From assembly GCA_033239125.1 (NCBI GenBank), contig BSWB01000003.1, forward strand, positions 134,205,820 through 134,269,819: a stretch of 64,000 bases of DNA. Reading direction: 5' to 3'. The DNA is from Fagopyrum homotropicum (lineage: Eukaryota; Streptophyta; Magnoliopsida; Caryophyllales; Polygonaceae). The notes beneath the pieces were generated by a model. The model made no database searches. It had not been told where the DNA came from and saw only the letters and a program-made list of their open reading frames with translations. This document shows positions 10,570 through 22,587 of this stretch, in pieces; the stretch's first letter is position 1; each line of letters opens with the position of its first letter. Both the position numbers and the translations under genes were made by a program.

Positions 10570-11639
10570 CAGTGGCGGAGCCAGAATATAATGTAAGGGG
10601 GGACTGATCGCCAAGGATATTTAATTCAATTACAATAGAAATAACGATAAAATACTAGGAATTGAACTTGAATCTCCAACACTTGGAATCGATACTTGTC
10701 CATATTACTAAATCCTAAACATACCATAAACAAATTTACTTCAATCACAATTGAATTTTTAAGGCCTAATATATCAAACTTAACAAATTAAACCTAATCA
10801 ACTAAATACACAATCAACATAATCGAACACAACACAACCAGCAGATAATCGAACACAACGCTATCTTTGTTTCAAATTGTTTGCGTAAATCAGACAATCA
10901 TACAATCAATATTTGGTAGTCTCCGTTCATTCAGGATTTTAAGCTGTTCATCAATCAGTAGAAAACAATCGAATTTGAAGATAAATTTTGAAAAAGAATT
11001 AAAATTGATAACTGAAGAATTAAAACTGAACAGAAATATCAAAGAATTAATCTTACCTTGTTGTTGGCGTTGTTGAGATTTTGGAAGAATTAAAACTGAA
11101 GACATTGTTGAATTGATGGAAGAATGAAACTGAAGAGGAGAAGAAGAATCGAAGTGAAGCTGGTGAAGAAGAATTAAAACTAAAAGTGACAGAAAATATT
11201 TAACATCATTAATCTTACCTTGTTGTTGATGAGTAACTGAGTTGCTGGAAGAATTAATCGAAGTGACTCAAGTGATGCTGAATCGCTAATGGAACGAATG
11301 AAATTGAAGATGAGAAGAAGGCTGAGGATTTGCGAGTTGCGATTGTGTGAGCACTGAGCGGGCGAGCAGTCTAGCCGCGTAGGACGGCCGGAGACGAGCG
11401 GCAGGCGACGGGCGACGGGGAGGCTGAGGAGGCTGAATGGATGAGGAGATACGGTCGTGCAGGTGCGTGAGAGGACGATGCCTTCGCTGGGGATTTTCTT
11501 GTTTCGACCGTGTGTTAGTCCGTCTCAGGCAGCGTTAAGTTTTTTTTTTTAAAATCAAAACGACGTCGTTTTGACGGCTTTTTTTACACCTAAACGACGC
11601 CGTTTAAGGGGGGCACGTGCCCCTCCCTTACCGTCACTG
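10570..11639. mobile_element. Non-autonomous hAT-type element with 8-bp target duplication
   Basis: The left terminus is CAGTGGCGGAGCCAG. The right terminus, read as reverse complement, is CAGTGACGGTAAGGG, giving short imperfect terminal inverted repeats. Both sides are flanked by the perfect 8-bp direct repeat TCCTTAAT (10562-10569 and 11640-11647), the length diagnostic of hAT transposition. The 1070-bp interior has no transposase. It holds AT-rich sequence, a repeated phrase (ATCTTACCTTGTTGTTG near 11050 and 11213), a GC-rich block (11340-11480) and the palindrome AAACGACGTCGTTT (about 11558). It must be moved in trans. Confidence 0.85.
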
Positions 11640-11647
11640 TCCTTAAT

Positions 11648-12139
11648 TCTTCATCTAAATAATTTTATTCTTCTTCATCTTCGTCTACGTAATCTTATGT
11701 TATGGAACGGTCCTTGTATATACGGATGTTCTTATACTGTGAACTGATTCCGTAAAGTACATTTGATAGTAAGGTGAAAATTGGATTCATATATCGGTGT
11801 GGATACTTGTTTGCCGGTGAAAGGCAGTTTTAGCGTAAGGAACAAGTAAATCACTTTATAGACGACGATAAGACAAACGGAGGATTGGCCATGCGAGATT
11901 AGAGCATGAACACTAGTGATTTCTTAATGTGGGTTTTAAACATTTTTTTCAATTTCTCTTTCTAAACATCATCTAAAAAACTGCACGCTTTATTATTCAC
12001 AGTAGTGATTTTTAAATTAGGTTTTTTAGCTTTGTACTTACTTCCATAATATTATAAAAAAAGCAACCAAATCTCATAAATTTTAGACCTTATTTAGCAA
12101 AGAATGTTATTATATATTGAGAAGATTTAGTTATTAGGG
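11648..12139. other. Intergenic, no feature recognised
   Basis: Mixed AT-rich sequence without coding potential or clear repeats. Confidence 0.4.
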
Positions 12140-12264
12140 TAGTTTTTGTTTAGAGAATACTAACTAGGCCCCTGCCTTTTTTACAATGAAAAATAAAGAT
12201 AAAATAAATAAGATGATTTTAATTTAAAGGAGTAAATTATGGTAACTGCTATAATTTATTAAAA

Positions 12265-12396
12265 GAAACTACCAAAAACAAATAAAAATAAAAGAAAATT
12301 GTATGTCAAAGATTGTGGAAGATCTTCCAAGAAACTACCAAAAACAGATAAAAATAAAAGGAAACTGTATTTCAAAGATTGTGGAAGATCTTCCAA
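12265..12396. repeat. 66-bp tandem duplication
   Basis: Two head-to-tail copies (12265-12330 and 12331-12396) begin GAAACTACCAAAAACA and end GTGGAAGATCTTCCAA. They differ at only a few bases. Each carries the palindrome TTGGAAGATCTTCCAA-like core. Confidence 0.9.
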
Positions 12397-12484
12397 ACGT
12401 CCATTCACGCACATAATCGTTTCTTCATTCTTCTCGCCGTCGCCATTAGCAATCTATCTTCACGTCTCGCCATTGCCGCCGTCT

Positions 12485-12840
12485 TGTGTACACAAAAACA
12501 CAAATTGTGTACATGAATTAAACAATACAAACGTACACAAACACCAAAACATAAACACCGAAACATAAAATTAAGTGAAGCAATACAAACATATACAAAA
12601 ACGGAAACATAAAATTATGAGTTCAACAACACACAAATTGTGTACATGAATTAAACAATACAAACGTACACAAACACCGAAACATAAAATTAAGTGAAGC
12701 AACACAAACAGTTTGTACATATTTTATGCGAACTATTACAAATTTTGTGCATGAATTGAATAGTACAAACGTACACATCCACATAAACATAAAATTAAGT
12801 AAATCAACACAAACATTATGTACATATTTTCTACACAGTA
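12485..12840. repeat. Three tandem units rich in GTACACAAA motifs
   Basis: The phrase CAAATTGTGTACATGAATTA starts at 12501 and 12634, with a diverged third copy (CAAATTTTGTGCATGAATTG) at 12739. Each is followed by TACAAACGTACACA and ACATAAAATTAAGT. The spacing is 133 and 105 bp. Apparent open frames here (12299-12568, 12623-12910) run through the repeats and are not taken as genes. Confidence 0.8.
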
Positions 12841-13400
12841 GTACATAATTGTTTTTATCACAATCGATTACATAACATATGCAATCGATTACATATTTTG
12901 TATCTCGCACACGAGATTACGTACATAAACATGTATACTAGTTCGTTGAGTACATCACGCCATTGAAGCAGTTATAGTAGAACAAATAACGAATCGATCA
13001 AAATTTCAGAAATAAACTTACCGATAAGTGGATGTTATATCGACGCGAACAAAAACCGAGATTAAATCGCCCAGGATCAATGGCAGAATCAAGCACCAGT
13101 AATGGAAACCGCCGTCTTCTGTTTCGGAGGAGGATGACGATGAACAACTAGCTACAAACGTGGTTGAATGTTATTGAATGATTCCTTAAATAACGGTTGT
13201 TAGTAGCAATTACCATTTTTATTAAAGGAAATAAATAATTTTTAAGATGAGAGAGAAAGATTATAGGATCTTTATTTTTATAAATAATAAATTTTTTTGT
13301 TGGTAATTAGAGGGGCCTATTTTGTTAATTAAAACACAAAACTACCTACTTTGTACACAATGATGCAAAAAGTGCCTACTTAACCATTTTACCCTTATAT

Positions 13401-14260
13401 ATTAGCCAATACTCTCTCTCCCATTTTTTAGCAGTTGAAACCAAACACCTCTCTCTCCTCCATTTCTTAACTCAAGGATCACTTTTATCTAAAAATTAAT
13501 ATTATTATATGGTAAGAAACCACTTAGAATGAACTATGTACCTGTACTTTCAGCAATCAAATCAATTTATCTAAACCAGTTATCATCCAAGGGAATATAT
13601 ATATATAATCTAAATATTTTATTTGAAAGGAAAAATTAAACATTATTTTGTATCTTCTTTTTTAAACCATTCGTATACAAGGACAAATAATTGTGAAAAT
13701 AGCACTTGCAAAATACTAGTAAAAAATCATTTTTAATTAGTCAAATCAGTAGAGTTAATTTATTTTCAATTTTTAGTTTTTTTTATTGATGTTTACTTTG
13801 TTTAAACTTAATATTTATTATCTTGCAATAATGATAATTATAGGTAATAAACTATGAAATAGGACATTTGTTAAAAAAGACTTGCATATATAAATTAATA
13901 AAATAAATTTATAACTGCATTCAAATTATTAATAAGAAATATATTAAAAATTCTTGTTACATAATTCTTTTAAATTGTGAAAATATAATTTCTTTTCTAA
14001 TATTGTCAAATACATTTATTAATGTCATCTTTGATAATTTTATGTTTACGTCAACTTTGTTCTTCTAAATATCTATCAAGGTTATAAAAAAATAGAATCA
14101 ATTTGTTCAATCAATTATTTATTCAATTAATCATAAGTTAAGTTTTATCTTTAATTATCGATAATCTTCATTTTCGACCCTAATACAGTTTCCAAACTAA
14201 CATGATAAAAGAACAATATATTATTAAGGCAAAAGTAAAGAGTAAAACAAGTTCCAATAT
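13401..14260. other. AT-rich intergenic, no feature recognised
   Basis: About 860 bases of very AT-rich sequence without coding potential. Confidence 0.5.
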
Positions 14261-14269
14261 TTCCTTTAT

Positions 14270-16250
14270 TTAAAAAAAATAAAAGCAGTTCGAAACCATT
14301 AGACGGCACGCCGTCTAGTGGGTCGAAAGACCAAAAAAATCGGCAGACAGTCAACCGTCAAGGAGCAAAAAAGATAGAAATACACAAAAATACATCTAAA
14401 TGAAACCGAAAGCAAAAAAATCTTTAAGAGAAAACAGGAGGATCCAGTCAGCAGGAGGCAACGAGCATACATTTATCTTCAAAGGAAGTACACAAGGAGG
14501 AAGTCTGGGGAACAACTATGGCACCTCAAGTTTGGACTACAACAGAGTCGTCAAGAGTCGATCACAAATTCACGCCCCCTTCTCGACAAACGCACGAAAC
14601 CGCCGGCACATGACTGCATCAAACCTTAGAAGACGAGATTGTAGAACACGGGTATCTTGATGAATAAATGTGTAAAACTTGATGGGTAAGAGAAAGATGA
14701 TTTGTAGGGAGAACACTGTTTAGAAATGGTGATTTATGTTGTCGGAAGTGAATGTTTTTGGGCTTTGTATGCAGAAGGGAGGACATTGTTAAGAGAGGGT
14801 TAGAAAACAAATTGATAACCAAAAAATTATTTCCATTGGTAAAGACAACCAAGTGAACAATTAAAAGGTGCAAGTCCATTTGACTGGAAGGATTGTCATG
14901 AGGGGTAATCACCTTGTGAAAGCAAAAAGATTCAACTAAGATTCCGGCATGGAAAAAAACAACTATAATCGGATAGTCATTGTGGTTGGTAGCGAACAAG
15001 GATGTACATCCAATATAAGGAACAAAACTTAAGTCGAGAAAGATGGGTTGTAGGCTTGTAGCCCAAGAAGCATGAGTTGTAGCCCCAAAATAATGTTATC
15101 AAGATTATAGAGATGTTATAATGCGATATGTGTAATCTAAGGGCCAAGAAAAACATTCCTCAAATTCATAGTAGCAAATCAGTAAAGAGATTGAAAATCT
15201 AAATACAAAGATACATGGATTACACTTTGGGGATACAATTCATAAGTTCCCTTTGTAAGGGATTGACAGAGATATACAACTTAGTCATCATAAGTTGTCG
15301 ATCTTGATGGTTGGTGTTGAGTGAGGTAGCTCGTAATAACATAAGGTTGAAATGCTCATGCCAAGGGTTCTAGTCAAACTACTTGATTGTGAATTCCGGA
15401 CCATGGAGTCCCCGATTGACTTTGTTAAAACATTTACACATGATGTTAAGCCAGATGATACAAAGAGAAAGTGCTAGGTTATAGCAGAACTTTGAAGTAT
15501 TCGATAAAGTGCTAATCTTGGTGAAGTGCTATTCTTGGTTGAACCAACTTTAAACAATTGCAATGTGAAAGCACACCATCTGAGACTTTTTGCATAACAG
15601 TTTGAAGAGAAAACTGGATCAAGAAGTTTCAGATTGAACTCGTTCGAGCTTCAATAGTGTTCCTGGTAAAAGAAAAATTGTTGGGCAGAATGATGTGGTG
15701 AAGGATGAGCGGAATCGCAATTCATGGAACAACAGAGGAAGCGAGAGACATCCTTCCAAAGACGCATACCGTCTAGCCCAATACCGTCGAGACCAGAGCC
15801 ATGAGTCTCAAGTGATGAGGGAAAGGAGTCAAAGGCCACTGTCTCGGCAAAGAAACGGAGGAGTAGACCACCTTCGTTTGCGGCGGCGAACCACTAGCGA
15901 GAGGGGAGCTCCGAGGGCTTTATTGGAGTAACGGGAGGCAAGAATCGAATAATGTATTCAACCAAGTCGGTGGACTCAAAGAGTTGCCGACTGCTAGGGT
16001 CTTGACTTGTGGGGAAGGGAGTCGGACTGATGATTGAGCCATCGAAAGCTTGTGGTGAAGGCGTTGGCTGCGGTGTTGACAAATTTGGACCGGCGGCTAG
16101 GGTTCTCATGGTGAGCAGAAGAGAGAGTTTCTCTCATTGGGTTTTAGATGTTGCTTTTCCAATATTTCCTTTTTCGTTTCATAGTTCATACCATCATGCT
16201 TTTTTCTTTCACATTTTTTTTCATACAATTAATTGATTCCAATTCTTCTT
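14270..16250 (-). mobile_element. LINE-like repeat, internally decayed
   Basis: Read on the minus strand, it starts near 16250 and has an ATG at 16109 in a good context (ACCATGAGAACC). A 71-codon proline/serine-rich frame follows, beginning MRTLAAGPNLSTP, with a second frame to about 15651 (ending in a FFFYQEHY stretch). It finishes near 14270 in an AT-rich tail after GACCCACTAGACGGCGTGCC. The last 430 bp recur at 35745-36240. The organisation (5' open frame, decayed middle, AT-rich 3' end, a truncated copy elsewhere sharing only the 3' end) suggests a non-LTR retrotransposon. No reverse transcriptase is visible, so this is inference. Confidence 0.4.
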
Positions 16251-16876
16251 ACACTTAAGTTCAATGGACCGCTCTTAACTTTGTCGTTTTGATTGACGAC
16301 ATTAGAAGGCCCGAGGCTGTCAATTCAAAAACACAAGGGAACTTCAACACCCGAAATTTAAGTTGTTTCTATGAAAAGTAATTGTATATATTAGAAGATT
16401 GTTCAACCTAATGAATCAAGAGGACAAGACAAATAGGGTGATGAACAAGCTATCATGAGGATGAAAGCCAACATCTGGGCTACACAAATTTGGCAATACG
16501 AGAGTCAGAAATTCAGAAGTCATGGAAATGTTGAAGTTTTCATTCCTACAAGCAAATGATCCAAATACTGAAATACCTTACTCCTAAAAAGAATAAATCA
16601 CACTCGCAAAGATGCCTCCCAATCACTTCCTACTGCTAGCACATTTCAATATCAACACTAACTAATTTACTGACTATAGGTAAACATTGGAACATACACA
16701 GTTTGCACCTTCTCAGTTTCTGATATCCCAATCACCCACTCTGCATTTTCCCCCAAAGTTTAGAATGTATAGTGTAACTCAGATCTGTTCCATGATTCAG
16801 TGAGATAGATAACTGTACAGACTTGGAAGAGTGAACAAATCGAATCTTCTGAATATGCATATGATCACCAGAGAAT
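16251..16876. other. 3' flank and probable 3' UTR of the BEH2-like gene
   Basis: It lies directly downstream of the BEH2-like stop codon (16877-16879, minus strand). No other gene is recognised. Confidence 0.4.
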
Positions 16877-18728
16877 TCAACAAGTAGCCTTACCGATCCC
16901 GAGAGACAAATCCAGATCTTCCACACCCACTTCATGTATTTGCTCGCCTTCCCATGCATTAACAGAAGTGTTCTCGAACTCAAATTCCGGGCCATGCCCT
17001 CTAGCTGCAGAACCCCAGCCAAACGGGCCATGCCCCTCAAACGAAGCTTGCATTGTGTTTTGATGCCCAGCTGATGGCTTCATAAGGTTAAAAGTAGGAG
17101 ATGAAGGAGTAGTTTGGGATGCTCCCATTTGAAAGCTAACCCACCGTCCAGAATCAATGGTAGAGGTATCAGACTCATCACACTCCGGAATAGTTGGTGG
17201 AGTATGGCGGTTACGCCGCGTAGGGCTGCTTGGGGCAGAAAGAGCAAATAGAGGGTGTTGGTGATCGAGTTTTTGTGCGATATTCGAGAGGGACTCCCAA
17301 TCAGCTTTTCGCTTTGAGCCTCTAGAATTTGGTGAAGATAAAGGAGGGGTTACAGGGGCGCTGCTAGATACACGGATTGGTGGTAGGTTCGGGGGAATGG
17401 AAGCTAGATTTTGAAGGAATGGAAGTAAGTAGGAAGAAGGGTGATCATGTCTAGAAGGCTGGTCGTATCGAGACGGGCTTGGGAAGGAAGATGAGGTTGG
17501 ACTGGCATGGTAGGAAGGTACAGGGCTTGTAAAGGCAGATGATAGTGGGCTTTGTTGAAGGGAAGAGCATCCACTCACATTAGCCGAGGCACTAGCAATG
17601 TCACATGGAGGAGGCCTACTACATCCCTGTTGATTAGTAAATGAACATCAATGAGATGATGAAAACCTCAATTATTTCAATTGTATAGTATAAACCAAAG
17701 AGAAACAATTCATTACGAGATTTGACAGAAAGAGTTATTAATTGCAATGACATCAATCCAAACATGAATGGTTAGAAATGGAATGGAATTATTCCACCAC
17801 TTGAATTTATTTTTATCCACCAGACTAGAGTAACCCGAAAATGTTGACTTGTTGGCGGTATTGAAGGCCGTATTGGAGACAGAGAGCACAACAGTAGCTC
17901 ATGAAAATCAATAGGTAGTTCTGTAAATCTGCTTCGATTCGCTGTAAACAGACAATAAGCGGAAATCTATCATGTGTCTAGATCTATTAAATGAGAAAGA
18001 TTAGTTTCAGGTTCCTCTCTCAACAAATCATTTTCTTTCTCTTTCAGCCATACAAATTGCTCTTTCTATATTATTTCCATGGTTCATATCATGAATCAGC
18101 TCACCAGACTGAGGAAACCAAAATCCGATTAAACACAACCAAGAAGATTTAACTATTATCCACTAATTTCAATTAGAAGTGCGTAGTGCTCGATTTTCTC
18201 CAAATATTTTAATATAGTCCCCATATTTCATGATCTACGATTCATCAAGATCCAGATTTAAATCACCAGCAGGATTATTAGAAATAAAGGAAGAGATGCA
18301 AGAAACCTAGCGTTAGGTCACCTATTGGAAATACCGATCTGTTCGAGGTGAACCCCTGAAATCTGATAAAACCTAAGAAAACTAGCTATTAATAATTAAA
18401 CAACCAAAAACAGAAAGAAATTTAGTCAAATCAAAACAAGAAAGACGAGCCAATAGAATGAAGAATAGCAGATCCAGCAAATCCAAGGTAAGAAGAAAAC
18501 GATAGTGACCTTGCGGTAAGTGGTGCCGTCTTCTTCGACGATCCATCCAGCTTCAGAGCAGAGAGCTTTCAAGACCTCATTATTATCGCAGTGCTTGGGG
18601 AGCTTAAAGTTGCCCTGGGATCGGAGTCCGGCGAATATATTAGCTGCGATGGCTCGTCGCCTGCGTTCTCTCCGCTTATTGTTCTCCCTCTCCTTCCAAG
18701 TCGGCTGCCTACCAGAGGAACCCGCCAT
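16877..18728 (-). CDS. BEH2: BES1/BZR1-family transcription factor, BEH2-like
   Basis: Two exons, 18728-18510 (73 codons, ATG at 18728) and 17626-16877, joined in phase 0 across an 883-bp GT-AG intron (donor AAG/GTCACT, acceptor CAACAG/GGATGT). The product has 322 aa, the usual family length. Residues 8-73 form the conserved BZR1 DNA-binding domain (WKERENNKRRERRRRAIAA, then PKHCDNNEVLKALC), which binds E-box and BRRE promoter elements in the nucleus. The rest shows a serine-rich GSK3-phosphorylation region, the 14-3-3-type site RVSSSAPVTPP (158-168), the PEST-like TIPECDESDTSTIDSG (about 218-232) and a C-terminal EAR repressor motif LDLSL (311-315). In the family, brassinosteroid signalling and BIN2-type kinases control its localisation and stability. 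SYLLPFLQN and SRGSKRK resemble Arabidopsis BEH2 more than BZR1; the exact orthology is inferred. Exon structure matches the family and no lesion is seen. Confidence 0.93.
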
Positions 18729-19923
18729 TTGCGAATCTGGGAAGCTCTCTTTTTTCGCTATCTCCCCCTCTCTCTAAAGAAAGAAAGAGTAGACAAGGAA
18801 GTCACGGAGGACAGCGCGCATCCAGACTGCCTTTATTGGCATTCGGGGACACACACGCTTGACGCTTCGTTGTTGTCTCACGAGTGGTGCATTCTTAAAT
18901 TATGCGCCATTATTATAATAATCGGGGTTAGTTGGGAATTTTACCCCATCTAATTCATTTTTAATATTATCAATCAAATATATTTTGGGGCGCTTTCTAA
19001 GTTAAAATGTAGTTTTTGTTACGAGGGGTTTATACTTGTTCACACAAGTCTTATTGTTAGCAATCTCGTACTCCTAATTGTAGTCACATGACTCTCATTT
19101 TTCATCGTTTTCCCGATTATCTTCGTATTTTGGTTAGTGTGATTTTTTCGATGCTTTTAGTTTATTTCCTTATTTTGTTCTCCAATGACTAGGTTATTTT
19201 CCGTTTTTACACGGGACATCAAATTATAATGATCATTTGGCGTCACCAATTCATTTTCTTTCAAGAATGTATAGTCTTGTAGTCAATGGATAATTTATAA
19301 CCACTATATACTTTTTTCTTAACTCTAATTCTTAAATTTACACATCAAAAAATTACATAAAATCACACAAATAAATTGTAAAATAAAACATAAATTACAC
19401 AAAAATAAACTTACATAAAATATTACACAAACAGAAACCTACACAATTAGCCTACATATAATAACAAGAAACGCGTCCTAACACAAGCACAAACTTATCA
19501 CACCATAACACACGACTAGGAAAAAAACTCATAAACATTTACACAAACTTGCAAAAACTAAATGAAGCTAAAAATGAGTCAAAATAACAAATGAAATTGG
19601 ACAAAGTTATTTGATAAAACATTAATTGAAATAAAAACTTTGCCATCCCTAGTAAGGAGCAAGGAGAATAAATTTTTGGACGAAATTGAATTTTATCTTT
19701 ACTAAATTGAAAATTGGGGATTATTGAAGAGAAAAAAAAAAAAAAGAAATGGACATATTTAGTTGAAGTGGGGAGGTGGGATCTTTGAATGAGAAAGCGA
19801 GTTGAAAGCGCGAGGCATCTCCAACACGTGCAAGGTGGGATAAGGGTGGGTCCTCGCCACAACCTACACCATAACATTACAGAACAGGTTACTACGTCTA
19901 CCATTCTTTTCATATAAACTATT
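18729..19923. other. Promoter/5' UTR side of the BEH2-like gene and spacer
   Basis: Immediately upstream of the BEH2-like ATG, the minus strand has a purine-rich leader (GAGAGAGGGGGAGATAGCG, about 18760-18778). Farther away is AT-rich sequence with no gene; the apparent frames at 18520-18953 are antisense shadows of exon 1 and its leader. Confidence 0.5.
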
Positions 19924-20936
19924 AATTTCGGATGGTACCCTCGTGGTTTGGGGTATTCCGGATTTTGCCCACCAGTTTTTTCAAGTTCGGATGGTACCCT
20001 CAAGTTTAGGTTGTTTTCCGGATTTTGCCCAAATTCATTACACTTTTTTAAATTTCATTAAAAAAATACAAAAGAAAATAAACTAAAATTAAAAAATAAC
20101 TTAAAATAGAAAGAATAATTTATTTATTTTAAAAATAAAGTAAAACAGTAATTTTTTAAAAAAAATATATATATTATATTAATTTAAAAATAAATTCGTT
20201 AGATAATTTTTATAAAATTTAAAAAAAATCAGTGTTTTCTTTTATTTTAAAAATAAATAAATTGGGTTAGCATTTTTAACAAAATCTAAAAAAATAAGTT
20301 TTATACTTTATTTCAAAAATAAATAAAATAAGGATTTTTTAAAAAAAATTTAAAAAATCACTGTTTTAATTTATTATTAAATTGAATAAATCAGTTTTCT
20401 AATTTTTTTTATTTTTTAATATTACTTTAATTTCTTTCTTTTATTTTTGGAAACTAAATAAAATAGAAAAATTATTTATTTATTTTAATAATAAATTAAA
20501 ACAGTCCCTTTTTTATTATTTAAAAGAGTCCTTATTTTATTAATTTTTTAAATAAAGTATAACACTTATATTTTTAGATTTTGTAAAAAATATGCTAATT
20601 CAATCATTTATTTTTAAAATAAATAAAACACTGATTTTTGAATTTTTTAAAATTTATCTAATTTATTTATCTTTAAATTAATATAATATATATTTTTTTA
20701 TAAAAGTTACTGTTTTAATTTATTTTTAAATTAAATAAATTATTATTTCTATTTTAAGTTGTTTTTTAATTTTAGTTTATTTTCTTTTGTAGGTTTTTAA
20801 TGGAATTTTAAAAAAATATAATGAATTTGGGCAAAATTCGAAAAATAACATAAACTTAAGGGTACCATCCGAACTTGAAAAAACTGGTGGGCAAAATCCG
20901 GAATACCCCAAACCACGAGGGTACCATCCGGAATTT
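19924..20936. mobile_element. 1-kb element with long terminal inverted repeats
   Basis: The left arm starts AATTTCGGATGGTACCCTCG and the right arm, read in reverse complement, starts AATTCCGGATGGTACCCTCG. Pairing continues inward for well over 100 bp (GGTTTGGGGTATTCCGG, TTTTGCCCACCAGTTTTTT, TTCGGATGGTACCCT, TTTGCCCAAATTCATTA), and the AT-rich core contains more matching inverted blocks (CAGTG...AATAAATTAAA type). CTATTA lies just outside both ends (19918-19923 and 20938-20943) but is not in perfect register, so the target duplication is unproven. It looks like a Mutator-like or fold-back MITE. No transposase is encoded. Confidence 0.75.
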
Positions 20937-21773
20937 CCCTATTATTTTTTATAAGAATATATTAATTGAAGGGAGGTGGTGAATGCACCGGCACGGCACG
21001 TCCTTGAGAGTCTCGACATGTGTTTTCGTTCTAGTAAAAAATGCCTTGTTATCTACAACGGTAGATCCAACAAATGGGAAATTATAGAATTTGTTAAAAT
21101 ACATTAGTCTCTATGGTCCAATAATGATAAACTCACGTACATTGTATGTATGATCCGTGGTTAATTAATCAATTTGCATTGTTGGCGGTCCCAACCCATT
21201 TTCCGAGAAGGAACCAAAATTGATTAAAGAAGGGGTATTCGCTGTCACGGGGTCAAACAATGCCTACAATCGCACGTGCGGTTACAGCTCCTAATTGAGG
21301 GGACCGCCTTCTATTTAAGAAAAGGGATAATCATCATATTATTATCAATAACAAAAACTTTAACTTGTAATTGTATGGGTAAGACGTTTCACACGTGTGG
21401 TAGGGCGAGTGAGCTAGCTCGTGTGTCAAGTTTCGTTTCAACGAATATCTTTGAGATTTGGATTTACTATTGTAACTTCTAAATGACTGGAATATTATGA
21501 CCTTTAGTTAAACGATTTGTATAGATAAATTCTTGGATGATTGACTTGTGACTTGTGTGAGCTAGGAATTGACCTTCTAGTAAAAGGAGGTGGATATGGG
21601 CCGAATGGGCTAAGTCCACTACCAAAAGCTCTCATTATTGGCCCAAAAGCCCATCCTAGAACACATGTCAATTACAGGTAATCTTTACAGCAATCGTTTA
21701 TGTTAAGCCTGTGTTTGAACAAAAAAAAATAATTGTTTTAGTGTTTTGAGGAGGGTATTGGTTTTTGATAGTA
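20937..21773. other. Spacer, no gene recognised
   Basis: Mixed sequence with one G-box-like stretch (CACGTG-type words near 21272 and 21391) and no convincing reading frame. It ends at the proposed Helitron 3' terminus. Confidence 0.4.
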
Positions 21774-21777
21774 CTAG

Positions 21778-22165
21778 TACGCGCCGTTCATTGTGATCGG
21801 TAATAAAGTAGAAAAAAAGGAAATAAATTGGGGCATCTTCGATTGTATTTTTAAGTTTTTTAGACGATTTAAATAGGTCAACGTTAAATATAACAGGATG
21901 TCTTATTACTCACAAAACGGCCGCTAATTAAATTTTCAAAATAGTAAAAGAAGTACGGCAAAGGTACGCGCCGTTCATTGCGGTCATTAGCAAAGTAGGA
22001 AAAAAAATAGGGAAATAAAATTGTGCATCTTTGATTGTATTTTTTTCTTTAGACGTTTGAGATAAGTCAACGTTGCATATAACAGGATGTCTTATTACTC
22101 CCAAAATTGTAGTTAATTACATTTCAAAAATAGTAAAAGAAGTACCGCAAAGGTATATATAGTAG
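21778..22165. repeat. 187-bp tandem duplication at the Helitron 3' end
   Basis: Two copies begin TACGCGCCGTTCATTG (21778 and 21965) and share TATAACAGGATGTCTTATTACT and AATAGTAAAAGAAGTAC in order, 187 bp apart. In Helitron orientation each copy ends in the terminus-like AACGGCGCGTAC; only the outer copy is followed by TAG T. Confidence 0.85.
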
Positions 22166-22587
22166 CGGTCGAGTCGTAAAGCTGCTCCAATGTAGCGGTT
22201 TCCTCAGATTTTGTTGAAAAAGTTTATGCTGCAAAATAAATAAAGTTTATTACACAACAATATTATACACTCAATTGAACCGGATATGGAAAAAGTTAAA
22301 AATTAAACCTTGGATGAAATCAATAAATATATTTTACGTTGTACCAAATTTTCTAATATTTGCTTTATCGAGTATTTCAAACGAGACAATGTTTTTTATC
22401 GAGTTGTTAGATGATCCGTCATCCGTTTCAGCCTCGCGTCTGAAAATATTCAAGTCTTCTCTTCTCCTTGCTCGCGAAAGTGCAACATAAGTCTGACCAT
22501 GAGCAAAACATGGCTCCCGTAAAAATAGACTCACTTGATTGAGCGTTTGTCCCTGTGATTTATTAATTGTCATCGCAAAGCATAATT

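Larger units (their letters stand above)
12140..13400. mobile_element. AT-rich non-autonomous element, family copy B
   Basis: The left end reads TTTTTGTTTAGAGAATACTA then ACTAGGCCCCTGCC. The right end reads GTGCCTACTTAACC then ATTTTACCCTTATA. These match the ends of copies A (7970-8775) and C (38500-39365). The interior contains a 66-bp tandem duplication, a longer tandem array, and short GC-richer pieces reading CGCCGTCGCCATTAGC (about 12430) and AACCGCCGTCTTC (about 13107). Those pieces could be captured host sequence, but I cannot identify them. Confidence 0.4.

Noticed and set aside
14619..14999. 126-codon minus-strand frame
   Set aside because: Starts in the LINE-like repeat's 3' part, has no recognisable domain, and its shared portion is shifted in the second copy.
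19539..20003. 154-codon minus-strand frame
   Set aside because: Runs into the inverted-repeat element at 19924 and has a poly-Phe stretch from an A-run; low-complexity chance frame.
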